Assembly: GCF_018336975.1 (NCBI RefSeq)
Contig: NZ_CP025572.1
Span: 1,645,910-1,709,909 of the forward strand
Length of the DNA: 64,000 bases
DNA from: Marinomonas sp. CT5
GTDB lineage: Bacteria > Pseudomonadota > Gammaproteobacteria > Pseudomonadales > Marinomonadaceae
Direction of reading: 5' to 3'
The notes under the pieces are model-generated. The model made no database searches. It saw only the letters and a program-made list of their open reading frames with translations, and was not told the origin of the DNA. This document shows, one piece after another, positions 1 to 8,587 of this stretch; the stretch's first letter is position 1, and the number at the start of each line of letters is the position of its first letter. Both the position numbers and the translations under genes were made by a program.

Positions 1-1
1 A

Positions 2-94
2 GATTGGTTCCGTGTATTCCTTGGAGCCATGTTGTTAATCGCAGTTTTGTTTAATAACTATATTCGTAAAAAGGTAACAGAGGCCCGACATTAG
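2..94 (+). CDS. ABC sugar/inositol transporter permease, C-terminal fragment
   Basis: Only the last 30 residues and the stop codon lie in the window. They form one hydrophobic segment followed by a basic tail ([13 protein letters not shown]), the usual end of RbsC/IatP-type inner-membrane permeases. The gene lies 53 bp before a single-domain sugar ABC ATPase on the same strand, followed by inositol catabolism genes, so it is most likely the membrane subunit of an inositol-type importer. Family assignment rests on the tail and context only; the 5' part is outside the window. Confidence 0.7.
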   Translation, partial: DWFRVFLGAMLLIAVLFNNYIRKKVTEARH

Positions 95-147
95 TGGCGT
101 GTCTGCATTTGACTTTACTTTTTGGAAAATGAATTTAGGAGAACAAA

Positions 148-945
148 ATGAGCGAATTTATTATTGAATTGAAAAAAGTGAGCCGTTATTTCGGGTCTGT
201 TATTGCCATTAAAGATATTGATATGAAGGTGAAGCTGGGTGAGGTTCACTGTTTGCTGGGAGATAACGGCGCAGGTAAATCTACCTTGATCAAAACACTC
301 GCAGGTGTTCATGCTCCTAGCGATGGAGAATATTTGTTGGATGGCAAGCCTGTGGTGTTTAAGTCACCAGTCGAAGCACTTGATTCTGGTATCGCGACCG
401 TTTATCAAGATCTTGCTTTAGTGCCTTTAATGAGTGTGACTCGTAACTTTTTTATGGGTCGTGAGATTACTAAAGGATCTGGGATCTTTAAGCGTTTTGA
501 TATTGAAACGGCCAACCAAATTGCTCAAAAAGGTATGGCTGAAATGGGCATTAATGTCAGAGATCCTTCTCAAGCTATTGGCACCATGTCGGGTGGTGAG
601 AGACAGTGTTTGGCAATTGCACGTGCCATTCATTTTGGTGCCAAGGTGTTAATTCTCGATGAACCTACTGCCGCACTTGGTGTGAAGCAATCGGCCAATG
701 TCTTGAAGGTGGTTGCAAAAGCCAAAGCCAGAGGTTTAGCCGTTATTTTGATTACCCATAACGTTCATCATGCTTACCCAATTGCTGATCGTTTCACTTT
801 GTTGAATCGTGGGCAAAGTTTAGGTTCTTTCTTGAAATCAGAAGTTAGCCGTGAAGACGTTTTGGAAATGATGGCGGGTGGTCAAGAGCTGGATGAGCTT
901 ACGGCTGAACTAGAAGAATTCAGCCGCTTAGATGCGACCGCATGA
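148..945 (+). CDS. Sugar (probably inositol) ABC transporter ATP-binding protein
   Basis: This 265-residue protein has a single ABC domain of the FrcA type rather than the tandem RbsA/IatA type. Walker A (GDNGAGKST) is at about residues 38-46, the Q-loop YQDLALV at about 86-92, the signature SGGERQ at 148-153 and Walker B VLILDEPT at 167-174, so it should be a working ATPase powering uptake by the upstream permease. The start has a good ribosome site (AGGAG, 7-8 bp upstream). The downstream dehydrogenase, iolB and iolG suggest an inositol-like substrate, but the ATPase sequence itself does not determine the sugar. Confidence 0.88.
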   Translation: MSEFIIELKKVSRYFGSVIAIKDIDMKVKLGEVHCLLGDNGAGKSTLIKTLAGVHAPSDGEYLLDGKPVVFKSPVEALDSGIATVYQDLALVPLMSVTRNFFMGREITKGSGIFKRFDIETANQIAQKGMAEMGINVRDPSQAIGTMSGGERQCLAIARAIHFGAKVLILDEPTAALGVKQSANVLKVVAKAKARGLAVILITHNVHHAYPIADRFTLLNRGQSLGSFLKSEVSREDVLEMMAGGQELDELTAELEEFSRLDATA

Positions 946-956
946 GGAACGACCAG

Positions 957-2120
957 ATGACAACGAAACAAATGCGTGTTGGTTTAGTTGGCTCGGGATA
1001 CATGGGAAAAGCCCATGCGATTGCCTATCGAAATGCAATGGCGGCTTTTGCCATTCCTCAAGATCAGCTGCATTGTGAAATGTTGGCTGATGCGACCCCT
1101 GAACTGGCTGAATCGAAAGCACTGGAGTTAGGCTTTAATCGCTCGACTGGGGATTGGAAAAATTTAATTAACGATTCGAATATTGATGTAGTTGATATCT
1201 GCGCTCCGAACTTTTTGCATAAAGAAATTGCACTTGCCGCTATTGCCGCAGGAAAACATGTTTACAGTGAAAAGCCCTTAGCGCTTAACGCTGCTGATGC
1301 AAAAGAAATGACGGAAGCGGCTGAGCGAGCTGGGGTGAAAACTTTAGTTGGTTTTAATTACATAAAGAATCCAACGGTACAATTTGTTAAGCAATTAGTT
1401 GCTCGTGGTGATATTGGAGAGGTGGTACATTTTCGTGGCATTTTCAATGAAGACTACCTTGCCGATGAAAATTTACCTTTCAGCTGGCGTTTGCAAAAGC
1501 AGTTTGCTGGGACGGGAGCACTGAATGATTTAGCTTCACATCTTGTGCAGTTAGCAGCACATTTGGTTGCGCCAATTACTTCCTTGTGTGCTGATCTAAA
1601 AGTTGTGCACCAACAACGCCCATTGTCTCAAACGTCAGACGATACTGAGGCTGGGGTAGGCGAGGTCGAAAACGATGATCAAGCTCATATGATGGTGCGA
1701 TTTGCTAATGGTGCTCAAGGTACCTTGGAAGCGTCACGTATCGCATGGGGGAGAAAAAATGGTCTGTCATTCGAAATTACAGGCACCAAAGGAAGTGTCA
1801 TCTTCGACCAAGAAACCTTGTCAGAATTGTCTTTATATGTTGCAGAAGGTAACACTCAGACCCAAGGGTTTAAACGTATTTTAGTGGGACCAGAGCACCC
1901 TGATTATCAAGCTTTTTGTGTGTCGGCAGGGCACGGATTGGGTTTCAATGATATGAAAGCAGTCGAAATTCGAGATTTATTTCAGGGGGTGGTTAATGAT
2001 GCTCCTTTGTGGCCAAATTTTAGAGCAGCAACACAGGTAAACATCATTCTCGACAGCGTGGTTGAGTCTTACGAAAAAGGCGCTTGGGTTCAGGTTGAGC
2101 AATATGATGTTGGTAAATAA
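957..2120 (+). CDS. Gfo/Idh/MocA family oxidoreductase (inositol-type dehydrogenase)
   Basis: About 387 residues. An N-terminal Rossmann fold with GSGYMGKAHA binds NAD(P), the EKPLALNAADA segment carries the catalytic lysine, and the C-terminal part is the family beta-sheet substrate domain. An ATG at 942 overlaps the ATPase stop (ATGA), but it has no ribosome site. The ATG at 957 has AGGA about 9 bp upstream and gives MTTKQMRVG, so 957 is preferred. It lies between an importer ATPase and iolB/iolG, so a role in oxidising or interconverting an inositol isomer (for example scyllo-inositol) is likely but inferred. The substrate cannot be read from sequence. Confidence 0.82.
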   Translation: MTTKQMRVGLVGSGYMGKAHAIAYRNAMAAFAIPQDQLHCEMLADATPELAESKALELGFNRSTGDWKNLINDSNIDVVDICAPNFLHKEIALAAIAAGKHVYSEKPLALNAADAKEMTEAAERAGVKTLVGFNYIKNPTVQFVKQLVARGDIGEVVHFRGIFNEDYLADENLPFSWRLQKQFAGTGALNDLASHLVQLAAHLVAPITSLCADLKVVHQQRPLSQTSDDTEAGVGEVENDDQAHMMVRFANGAQGTLEASRIAWGRKNGLSFEITGTKGSVIFDQETLSELSLYVAEGNTQTQGFKRILVGPEHPDYQAFCVSAGHGLGFNDMKAVEIRDLFQGVVNDAPLWPNFRAATQVNIILDSVVESYEKGAWVQVEQYDVGK

Positions 2121-2183
2121 GTTTTTTTATACAACTGAACCTGTTATTCGAATAGGTAAACATTAAGTACTGGGGTTTTGACT

Positions 2184-2999
2184 ATGTCATATTTATTAAG
2201 CAAAAAACGTCAATTAGATGGCGAGACTCAAACGCAATTGGTAACGCCAGAAAGTGCTAATTGGCGTTATGTTGGGTTTGAAGCACATCAGTTGAAAGCC
2301 GGTGAATCTGTAACCGTGCAAACCGGAACAGATGAAGTGTGTGCTGTCATTTTGTCTGGTAAAGCGAATGCGAGTACCCAACATGAGGCTTGGCAAAACC
2401 TAGGTGATCGCATGAGTGTGTTCGAGCAAAAGGCACCTTATTCTGTGTATTCGCCAGCGCAAGATGAAATCTGTATCGAGGCTATTACTGATGTTGAAGT
2501 GGCATTTTGTAAAGCTCCTGGCAAAGGTGGTTTTAAAGCGAAATTGATAAGCCCTGAACAGTGCCAATACGAAACGCGAGGTGTTACCAGTAATACTCGC
2601 CATGTGTGCAATATCTTATTTGGTAATGAACCAGCCGACAGTTTGCTCGTTTGTGAAGTCATCACGCCAAGTGGCGGCTGGTCTAGCTATCCACCTCATA
2701 AACACGATACTGATGCTGCTCCAGCAGAAACACAGTTGGAAGAAACTTATTATCACAAGATTGATCCGCCACAAGGATTTGCTTTCCAGCGTGTGTATAC
2801 CGATGACCGAAGCATTGATGAAACCATGGCCGTGGAAGACGGTGATCTGGTCATGGTGCCGGAGGGGTATCACCCAGTTGGAGTACCTCATGGTTATCAG
2901 TCTTATTATTTAAACGTCATGGCGGGGCCAAGTCGTCATTGGATTTTTCATAATGATCCGGATCATGAATGGATTATTGAACGAGATAAACAGCTCTAA
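2184..2999 (+). CDS. iolB: 5-deoxy-glucuronate isomerase IolB
   Basis: About 271 residues, the normal IolB length. IolB converts 5-deoxy-glucuronate to 2-deoxy-5-keto-gluconate in myo-inositol catabolism. The cupin core shows the metal-ligand pattern of the family: PPHKHD near residue 174, EETYYHKI shortly after, and a late histidine in PEGYHPVGVPHGYQSYYLNVMAG. A TTG six bases upstream (2178) also opens the frame, but the ATG at 2184 with TGGGG at about 2171 is the better start. It sits with the dehydrogenases as part of an iol block; other iol genes (iolC, D, E) are not in the window. Confidence 0.93.
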   Translation: MSYLLSKKRQLDGETQTQLVTPESANWRYVGFEAHQLKAGESVTVQTGTDEVCAVILSGKANASTQHEAWQNLGDRMSVFEQKAPYSVYSPAQDEICIEAITDVEVAFCKAPGKGGFKAKLISPEQCQYETRGVTSNTRHVCNILFGNEPADSLLVCEVITPSGGWSSYPPHKHDTDAAPAETQLEETYYHKIDPPQGFAFQRVYTDDRSIDETMAVEDGDLVMVPEGYHPVGVPHGYQSYYLNVMAGPSRHWIFHNDPDHEWIIERDKQL

Positions 3000-3010
3000 A
3001 CCTTAATAAC

Positions 3011-3135
3011 TGTTGCGACGTTACAAGCGAAATAAAGACAAGGCAAAAACGAACGAGAAAACGGAGTTTATAGAGGTATAAATGAGTATTTCGAGTTCGT
3101 TTTTAACACAGTATTTACAAGCACTGTAGTCGCCT
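3011..3135. repeat. Palindromic intergenic repeat (REP/MITE-like)
   Basis: This non-coding block fills the iolB-iolG gap. AAAAACGAAC at 3045-3054 is exactly complementary to GTTCGTTTTT at 3095-3104, and the matching extends imperfectly inward. The outer ends (GCGACGTTACAAG near 3016 and ACAAGCACTGTAGTCGC near 3118) are rough inverted repeats of each other. The shape is that of a small mobile palindromic element or a long mRNA hairpin. I recall similar sequence types as dispersed repeats in marine gammaproteobacteria, but only one copy is in this window. Confidence 0.55.
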
Positions 3136-3157
3136 TAAATATACCTAAGGAAATATC

Positions 3158-4156
3158 ATGCTTAATTTTGCGCTATTTGGTGCTGGTCGAATCGGAAAAA
3201 TGCACGCCCAAAATATTCAGGCGTTTGCTCAATCGAATTTAAAATATGTCTATGATGTTTATGCGCCTGCGGCCCAAGAGGTTGCAAAAGCCACTGGTGC
3301 TCAAGTAGCAGAAAGTGTGGACCTTGCCTTGGCTGATCCTGAGGTAGATGCGGTATTGATTGCAACCAGTACTGATACTCATGTGGACCTTATTATTAAA
3401 GCCGCGAAAGCGGGTAAAGCCATTTTATGTGAGAAGCCTATTGATTTAGATACGGCCACTGTAAATGAGTGCCTAGAGCAAATTAAAGATTGTCATGTAC
3501 CTATTCAGATTGGCTTTAATCGTCGCTATGATCCGAGCCATTCAGCTGTCGTGAAAGCGGCACAAGATGGCAGCATAGGTAAATTAGAGCAGGTCATTAT
3601 TACGAGCCGTGATCCGGGCATGGCGCCCGTGGAGTATCTGAAATCGTCTGGCGGTATTTTCCGCGATATGGTTATTCATGATTTCGATATGGCGCGTTTT
3701 GTATTGGGCGAAGAAATTGTGGAGCTGCAAGCTTTTGGTAGCGCTATGGTCGATGAAAAGATTACCGACATTGGCGATGTTGACAGTGTCATGGTAATTA
3801 TGAAAAGCCAATCAGGTCGTCTTATTCACATTAACGGCTCTCGTCGTGCCATTTACGGTTACGATCAACGTGTGGAGGCATTTGGCTCGGAAGGCATGGT
3901 TATCTCTAATAACCAAACGCCAACTTCTGTAACGCGTTTTAGCAAAGATACGACGCAAGTAAAAGATCCACTTTATAACTTCTTTATCGATCGTTATGTA
4001 GACGCTTATAACTTGCAACTCACGTCTTTTATCGAGAATGTTTTAGCAAAAAGGCCTGTTTCTCCTAGCTTCGAAGATGGCCGTCGCGCCCAAATGCTCG
4101 CTGATGCCGCACAGCAGTCTTTAGAAACAGGACAAAAAGTATCATTGAGCTGGTAA
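3158..4156 (+). CDS. iolG: Inositol 2-dehydrogenase IolG
   Basis: 332 residues. IolG oxidises myo-inositol to 2-keto-myo-inositol with NAD, the first step of the pathway. The Rossmann motif GAGRIGKMHA opens the protein, CEKPIDLD carries the catalytic lysine, and DMVIHDFDMARFVLGEEI contains the catalytic Asp/His pair in the typical IolG context. AAGGAA precedes the ATG. It follows iolB after a 158-bp gap occupied by a palindromic repeat and is closed by a hairpin terminator at about 4170. It could act on another inositol isomer, but the motif set fits IolG well. Confidence 0.88.
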   Translation: MLNFALFGAGRIGKMHAQNIQAFAQSNLKYVYDVYAPAAQEVAKATGAQVAESVDLALADPEVDAVLIATSTDTHVDLIIKAAKAGKAILCEKPIDLDTATVNECLEQIKDCHVPIQIGFNRRYDPSHSAVVKAAQDGSIGKLEQVIITSRDPGMAPVEYLKSSGGIFRDMVIHDFDMARFVLGEEIVELQAFGSAMVDEKITDIGDVDSVMVIMKSQSGRLIHINGSRRAIYGYDQRVEAFGSEGMVISNNQTPTSVTRFSKDTTQVKDPLYNFFIDRYVDAYNLQLTSFIENVLAKRPVSPSFEDGRRAQMLADAAQQSLETGQKVSLSW

Positions 4157-4169
4157 CGGTTTAGATAAA

Positions 4170-4198
4170 TAAAAAAGGGCGAATAGCCCTTTTTTATT
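4170..4198. terminator. Bidirectional rho-independent terminator
   Basis: A stem AAAAAAGGGC / GCCCTTTTTT with a short GAATA loop, flanked by A and T runs. It lies between convergent iolG (+) and the AsmA-like gene (-), so it can serve both. Confidence 0.85.
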
Positions 4199-4223
4199 GT
4201 TTGAGAACTAAGAAGCTATCAAA

Positions 4224-5291
4224 CTATTCTTTTCCTTTTAATCCCTCAAATTTATTGTCGAATGCTTCTATAAAAGCATTCTTTAGTGCGGCTAAAATGG
4301 CATCAAACGTACTGATTTCAGGGTCGTTTAGGGAACCGTCTATTTCAATAATAGTCGCGGCTTTGTCCGTTTTGCTGTTGGTAAATAAGGCGGAGAGACC
4401 GCCGCTTAATCCCTCCCAAGATAGTTGAAATACACCATCATTATCTTCAACTGCATCTTGTTGCCAATCCAGAATATCGACTTTCTTGAACAAAGGTTTT
4501 ACGTAACCATTTAGTTTGCCATTTGTCGCTTTTAGCTCGCTGACTACTTCGCCTGTGCCTCCTCGGAAGTCAAAACCAGCGTACGCTTGGGCAAAGTCAT
4601 TGAGTAAGGGAAGTGAAACCGATTCTGTTTTTAAAGCAATGCCGAAGTCATTTGAGACAAAAGGGTCGAACTGGGCGTTCATTTCCAAATGTGCAGAATT
4701 TAATAGCTTGGCGTCTAATGTTAGCGTTGCGACACGTTTACCATCCTGCCCAGATATATTGGTGAGATTGGAAATGACGGCATTAATTTCAGTAAGTTGA
4801 ATATTAACGGGTGGTTTGGATTCAAAATTGCGAAAGGCGATGATGCCATTGTGTAAATTGATTTTGCTGATGGTAATAGGGATAAGTCCTTCGACAACAC
4901 TTTGCCAATCGCCACCTTTACCTGATTGAGTGTTATCTGCTTTTTCACTGTCGACAAAGTTAACTTGCGGTGAATGTAGAGAAATATCTGTTAAAACTTT
5001 TCCTTTAAATAGTGCACGCCAGCTTAAGGCTATATCTATGTCATCAATTCGAATAAAAGGTACCTTGTGTGTGCCTTTTATTTTTGAAATGGATAATTTC
5101 TGTAGCTGATAGGCGCCTCGGTAAAGATCTATGTCAATGTCTTCTATATGTCCAGAATACTCACCCATATCGGATAGCTTCTGATTGATTGTATAAAGTG
5201 CCCAAGAAGGTAAGTACAGTCTCAATATGATGAGGATACTTAATACCAAGATCAGAAAAGTAATCGTATTTTTTAGGCGTTCTGCTTTCAT
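4224..5291 (-). CDS. AsmA-like/DUF748-type envelope protein
   Basis: 355 residues. The N-terminus has one membrane anchor (about residues 8-30, TFLILVLSILIILRLYL) followed by a large periplasmic region of beta-rich repeats. The early segment GHIEDIDIDLYRGAYQLQKLSISK is typical of AsmA/DUF748 bridge-like proteins thought to act in lipid or outer-membrane homeostasis. It is short for AsmA (usually above 600 residues) and nearer to compact DUF748 proteins. It is transcribed alone, convergent with iolG. Function is family-level inference only. Confidence 0.6.
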   Translation of the reverse strand: MKAERLKNTITFLILVLSILIILRLYLPSWALYTINQKLSDMGEYSGHIEDIDIDLYRGAYQLQKLSISKIKGTHKVPFIRIDDIDIALSWRALFKGKVLTDISLHSPQVNFVDSEKADNTQSGKGGDWQSVVEGLIPITISKINLHNGIIAFRNFESKPPVNIQLTEINAVISNLTNISGQDGKRVATLTLDAKLLNSAHLEMNAQFDPFVSNDFGIALKTESVSLPLLNDFAQAYAGFDFRGGTGEVVSELKATNGKLNGYVKPLFKKVDILDWQQDAVEDNDGVFQLSWEGLSGGLSALFTNSKTDKAATIIEIDGSLNDPEISTFDAILAALKNAFIEAFDNKFEGLKGKE

Positions 5292-5428
5292 GCTAATTTC
5301 TCCTTATTAGCTTTAAGGTTAAGGTGCAGAGCGACTTTTCTCAATAAAAATCAAGGGTTTTCATAATCTGTACATGCTGTTGGCGTATTACCAACAGTTC
5401 ACAGGTAAAAGCATAGTTGTTAAGAAGG

Positions 5429-5848
5429 TTAAGATTGTGTAGCGGATGTAATCGCCAACTCGACTTTCTTTCTTATTTCGTCAGGAAAAGGAATGGCAGC
5501 TTTTGCCGATTTGGAGAAGCACACATAAGTGACATCTGCATCAACGACGATCTCGTTGGTTGGCACTTTGATGATAGTCTGCCTCATGGTGATGCTGCGA
5601 TTGCCAATTTTAGTGTAGCAAGTTTGCACTTCAAGTAGATCGCCAAAGTTGGCTTCTGATTTGAAGTTAATGTTTATGTTGACAACAGGCCAGACAAAAT
5701 CGTCTTGCATCCAGTTATCGCGTTCGAAAAACTCATCAAAAAATGCCCAGCGTCCTTCTTCTATAAACTCTAAATAACGGGCGTTGTTAACGTGTTGAAA
5801 AAGGTCTAAGTGATAGCCGCGTACTTTTATCTGTGTTTTGTTGAGCAT
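5429..5848 (-). CDS. Acyl-CoA thioesterase, YbgC/4HBT hot-dog family
   Basis: 139 residues, the usual length of a single hot-dog domain. The N-terminal DLFQHVNNARYLEFIEEGR carries the family catalytic Asp and the HVNNARY signature of 4-hydroxybenzoyl-CoA-thioesterase-like enzymes, which hydrolyse acyl-CoA thioesters in the cytoplasm. The substrate cannot be determined. It is probably monocistronic; the flanking gaps on both sides exceed 100 bp. Confidence 0.85.
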   Translation of the reverse strand: MLNKTQIKVRGYHLDLFQHVNNARYLEFIEEGRWAFFDEFFERDNWMQDDFVWPVVNININFKSEANFGDLLEVQTCYTKIGNRSITMRQTIIKVPTNEIVVDADVTYVCFSKSAKAAIPFPDEIRKKVELAITSATQS

Positions 5849-5956
5849 GTCATCTTTTCCGCATAAAAATTCAAGCGAAGAAGAATACGATGCTTTAATC
5901 GAGAAAAAAATAACAAAATCGCTCGACTTTTATAACAGAGAAAAGGGGCGATGTGG

Positions 5957-6973
5957 TTAGCTTGGTCGAACCGAGTGTCTCCAAATGGGGGGGGCATGGA
6001 AGGTTAAATGCTGCTTTTTACGCGCTTTGTCAGAGGCGTTTTCCAAGAGTTCTGAAATGGCATCGACCATAGCGCCTAATGGTTGTGAAAAAGTGGTGAG
6101 CTGGTAGCCAAGCCAACCGGCCTGCTCAATATCATCAAATCCGACAATGCAGATGTCTTCCGGAATTCTTAAACCAAACTCATTTTTGGCCACATCTATA
6201 AAACCACAGGCGATCAGATCCGTAACGCAAAAGACACCGTCAGGTCTATCACGTGAGGCTAATAAACGTCGTGCTGCGTCTACGCCAGTTTGGTAACTGG
6301 TTGGTCCTGCTCGCAGCAGAATACAAGTTTGCTGCGCGTCTTTGGCGGCTTGAAGAAAGAGTTTTTCACGAGTCAGTAAACTGGGTGATTGAATGGTCGA
6401 CGAGACAACGGCAAGGTTTGTGCAGCCGGCTCTTAAAAGCATATGGTGAGCGTCGGCCATGGCGGACTGATAGTCGATACTGATGTGGTCTGTGCCTTCA
6501 AATTGACCGGCACGGTTCACAAGGATGACTTGCTGGCCGCTCTTGACGCAGGTTTCGATTAAGGTAGTTTGTGGTGTGCCGGATAAAACGATAGTTGCCG
6601 ATGCGCGATAATTTAACGTTTGTCTTAATGCCGCATCAGCACTGGCTTCGCCGCCAGACGTATTGATCACCATCACAGCCCGGCCAGCCAATTGTAAACG
6701 CTGGGTGAGGGCATCGAGCAAGCTAGCTTGATAAGGGGCATTTAGGTTAGCACCAAGAATACAAACAGGTCGGCTTTTCTCGTTAGATAAGCCACGGGCA
6801 AGATGGTTGACGTGATAATTTAGCTCTGCCGCAGCAGCCAGTACACGCTCTCGAGTGTCTTTGGAAACACTCGCACCTTGGGTAAAGGTGCGAGAAACAG
6901 CAGACCGAGAAACGCCAGCGAGTTTGGCTACTTCTGCGGCGCTGGCGATATTTTTCGGTTGCTGGTTTTTCAT
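5957..6973 (-). CDS. LacI-family transcriptional regulator
   Basis: 338 residues. An N-terminal LacI helix-turn-helix (SAAEVAKLAGVSRSAVSRTF at about residues 11-30, hinge helix to about 60) is followed by a periplasmic-binding-protein-like effector domain. Its ATG overlaps the stop of the upstream phosphatase gene by 4 bp (6970-6973), so it is the last gene of the operon that runs down from the ABC permease at 12730. It probably senses the transported compound or its product and represses the operon. A perfect 20-bp palindrome in front of the operon (12798-12817) is a candidate operator. Effector unknown. Confidence 0.88.
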   Translation of the reverse strand: MKNQQPKNIASAAEVAKLAGVSRSAVSRTFTQGASVSKDTRERVLAAAAELNYHVNHLARGLSNEKSRPVCILGANLNAPYQASLLDALTQRLQLAGRAVMVINTSGGEASADAALRQTLNYRASATIVLSGTPQTTLIETCVKSGQQVILVNRAGQFEGTDHISIDYQSAMADAHHMLLRAGCTNLAVVSSTIQSPSLLTREKLFLQAAKDAQQTCILLRAGPTSYQTGVDAARRLLASRDRPDGVFCVTDLIACGFIDVAKNEFGLRIPEDICIVGFDDIEQAGWLGYQLTTFSQPLGAMVDAISELLENASDKARKKQHLTFHAPPIWRHSVRPS

Positions 6974-7620
6974 GCTTTTCTTATATCCTGACCAAAGCCC
7001 GCCTCGCGTAGTACCTTTTCCATGCTGGCGGCACGTTCTGCTAGGTGAATTAAGGCGGGTTTTGGGGTTTCATACCATTCATCTGGGTGAAGCTCTCGTT
7101 TTTCCCGAATATGTGCAATGGCAGAATCCAGAGTTGGGTAACGATCTGGATATTCTAAATGCAAAAATAGGGCAACTATAGTGACTGAGCGACTGCGTCC
7201 ACCTCGACAATTCACTAAAATATTGCCTTTTTCACGAACCTTATAGGAGGCTTTTTCAGGCAGTACCTGATCTAGAGCTGAGCGCATTAAGTGATAACCA
7301 GCTAAGACCATGGACTCTGGGTTTCCTGGGCCATCGATCATGCCAATTTTGTAATACCGAACAGGAGCCCAACCATGTTTTAGTAAGTGTTCTGGTGGGT
7401 TAGGTTCTTGCAAATTAACAAGGTCAATATCTAGGTTTATCGCGCAGTTAAGCACCACTTTTATATTATGTTTTTTAAGTAGCTCTGCGTCTGTCACACT
7501 GGTAGAACCGCCAATGTAGATATCCACGCCCCAGCCAGGAATATTGCTCTCAATTAGGCTCATTGGTGGGCGAGGGTAGCGTTTTTTTACTTTTTCGGTG
7601 GTCATAATTGTCTCTTTCAT
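6970..7620 (-). CDS. Dual-specificity/tyrosine-type phosphatase-like protein
   Basis: 216 residues with the Cys-x5-Arg phosphatase loop in VNCRGGRSRSV, followed by the usual helix VTIVALFLHLEYPDRYPTLDSAIAHIRE. This is the cysteine phosphatase fold of DSP/PTP enzymes. The annotated ATG (7620) has no clear ribosome site. An in-frame ATG at 7605 has AAAGAGAC just upstream and may be the true start. It sits between an inositol-monophosphatase-family gene and a LacI regulator in a transporter operon, so a small phosphorylated metabolite is a more likely substrate than a protein; this is inference. Confidence 0.72.
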   Translation of the reverse strand: MKETIMTTEKVKKRYPRPPMSLIESNIPGWGVDIYIGGSTSVTDAELLKKHNIKVVLNCAINLDIDLVNLQEPNPPEHLLKHGWAPVRYYKIGMIDGPGNPESMVLAGYHLMRSALDQVLPEKASYKVREKGNILVNCRGGRSRSVTIVALFLHLEYPDRYPTLDSAIAHIREKRELHPDEWYETPKPALIHLAERAASMEKVLREAGFGQDIRKA

Positions 7621-7637
7621 TGTATGGAGTCAACAGA

Positions 7638-8492
7638 TTAGGCTGTCAGTCCAAACTGATTTTCTTTTCGGTTATGTGTTTCTGTGGACAGAGATATCAT
7701 GGTGTCATTGGAAAATTGTTCTGCGACACCGGGGGCTACGGCTAGAATGGCTCCGCCATGCGCTATCTCTTCGTGGGTCTGAGGGTAAACGCCTGTTCGC
7801 CCGCCCGCTTCACGCACCATGAGTAATCCTGCTAAGCAGTCCCATGCATTCATATGCGATTCAGCATAGCCGTCAGTGCGACCTTCAGCTACCCAAGCCA
7901 ATGCTAATGCGCCAGATGCGCCACGACGAATATTGGTGCCACTTGCCAATAATGAAGAAACGATTGCTAAGTAGATTTCTTGGGGAACCCGTGTAGACCA
8001 TCCTAATTCAAAGGAGGAGCTATGGGTATCCGTTATATTGGAAACATGCAGCGCCTGACCATTTTTGCTGACGTAATGGCCTTTACGCGCTAAATACATT
8101 TCGTTTGTCGCAGGATTGTAGATTGCACCAAGTAGTGTTTCGCCGTTATGAACAAAAGCAATGGAAATACAGAAATGATCGATGCCACGGGCGAAGTTGG
8201 CTGTACCATCAATCGGATCAACGACCCAAAGGGATGGGTTGGTGACTGAGCCTCCTGTTTCTTCCCCAAGTAATCCATCGTCAGGAAAAAGTCGATGAAT
8301 AGCCTGACGAATGTGTTCTTCCACTAATGCATCGGCTTCTGTTAAAAAGTCTTGTTGGCCTTTCATGGTAAAGTCGCCTGGTTTTCTGGTGCGATAACGT
8401 TCCAGTGCTAATGCTCCTGCGCTGAGAGTAATGTCATGCAGAGCGGTTTCACGCTTTTCTAATTCACTTTCTTTGATGTCGTGGAGGGTCAA
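7638..8492 (-). CDS. Inositol monophosphatase family phosphatase
   Basis: 284 residues. All IMPase metal-binding motifs are present: LLGEETGG, WVVDPIDGTANFARG and AWDCLAGLLMVREAGG. Members hydrolyse inositol phosphates, sugar phosphates, histidinol phosphate or PAP using Mg2+. It is the fourth gene of an operon after an Fbp/Afu-type importer, which points to dephosphorylation of an imported phosphorylated polyol or sugar. The nearby iol genes make inositol phosphate an attractive but unproven candidate. Confidence 0.86.
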   Translation of the reverse strand: MTLHDIKESELEKRETALHDITLSAGALALERYRTRKPGDFTMKGQQDFLTEADALVEEHIRQAIHRLFPDDGLLGEETGGSVTNPSLWVVDPIDGTANFARGIDHFCISIAFVHNGETLLGAIYNPATNEMYLARKGHYVSKNGQALHVSNITDTHSSSFELGWSTRVPQEIYLAIVSSLLASGTNIRRGASGALALAWVAEGRTDGYAESHMNAWDCLAGLLMVREAGGRTGVYPQTHEEIAHGGAILAVAPGVAEQFSNDTMISLSTETHNRKENQFGLTA

Positions 8493-8521
8493 GGAGGGAT
8501 CCTTTTCTATTTGTTATATAT

Positions 8522-8555
8522 AAATCAGTTGGGAAAAATTCGTCCCAACTGATTT
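8522..8555 (-). promoter_or_regulatory. Intercistronic hairpin behind the binding-protein gene
   Basis: A perfect 13-bp stem (AAATCAGTTGGGA at 8522-8534 and its complement at 8543-8555) with an 8-nt loop lies between the binding-protein gene and the phosphatase gene. No strong U-run follows on the minus strand. It more likely limits read-through or protects the 3' end of the abundant binding-protein mRNA than fully terminates. Confidence 0.6.
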
Positions 8556-8587
8556 CATTCTTAGTAATAGCTAGAGCCTTTTACTGC

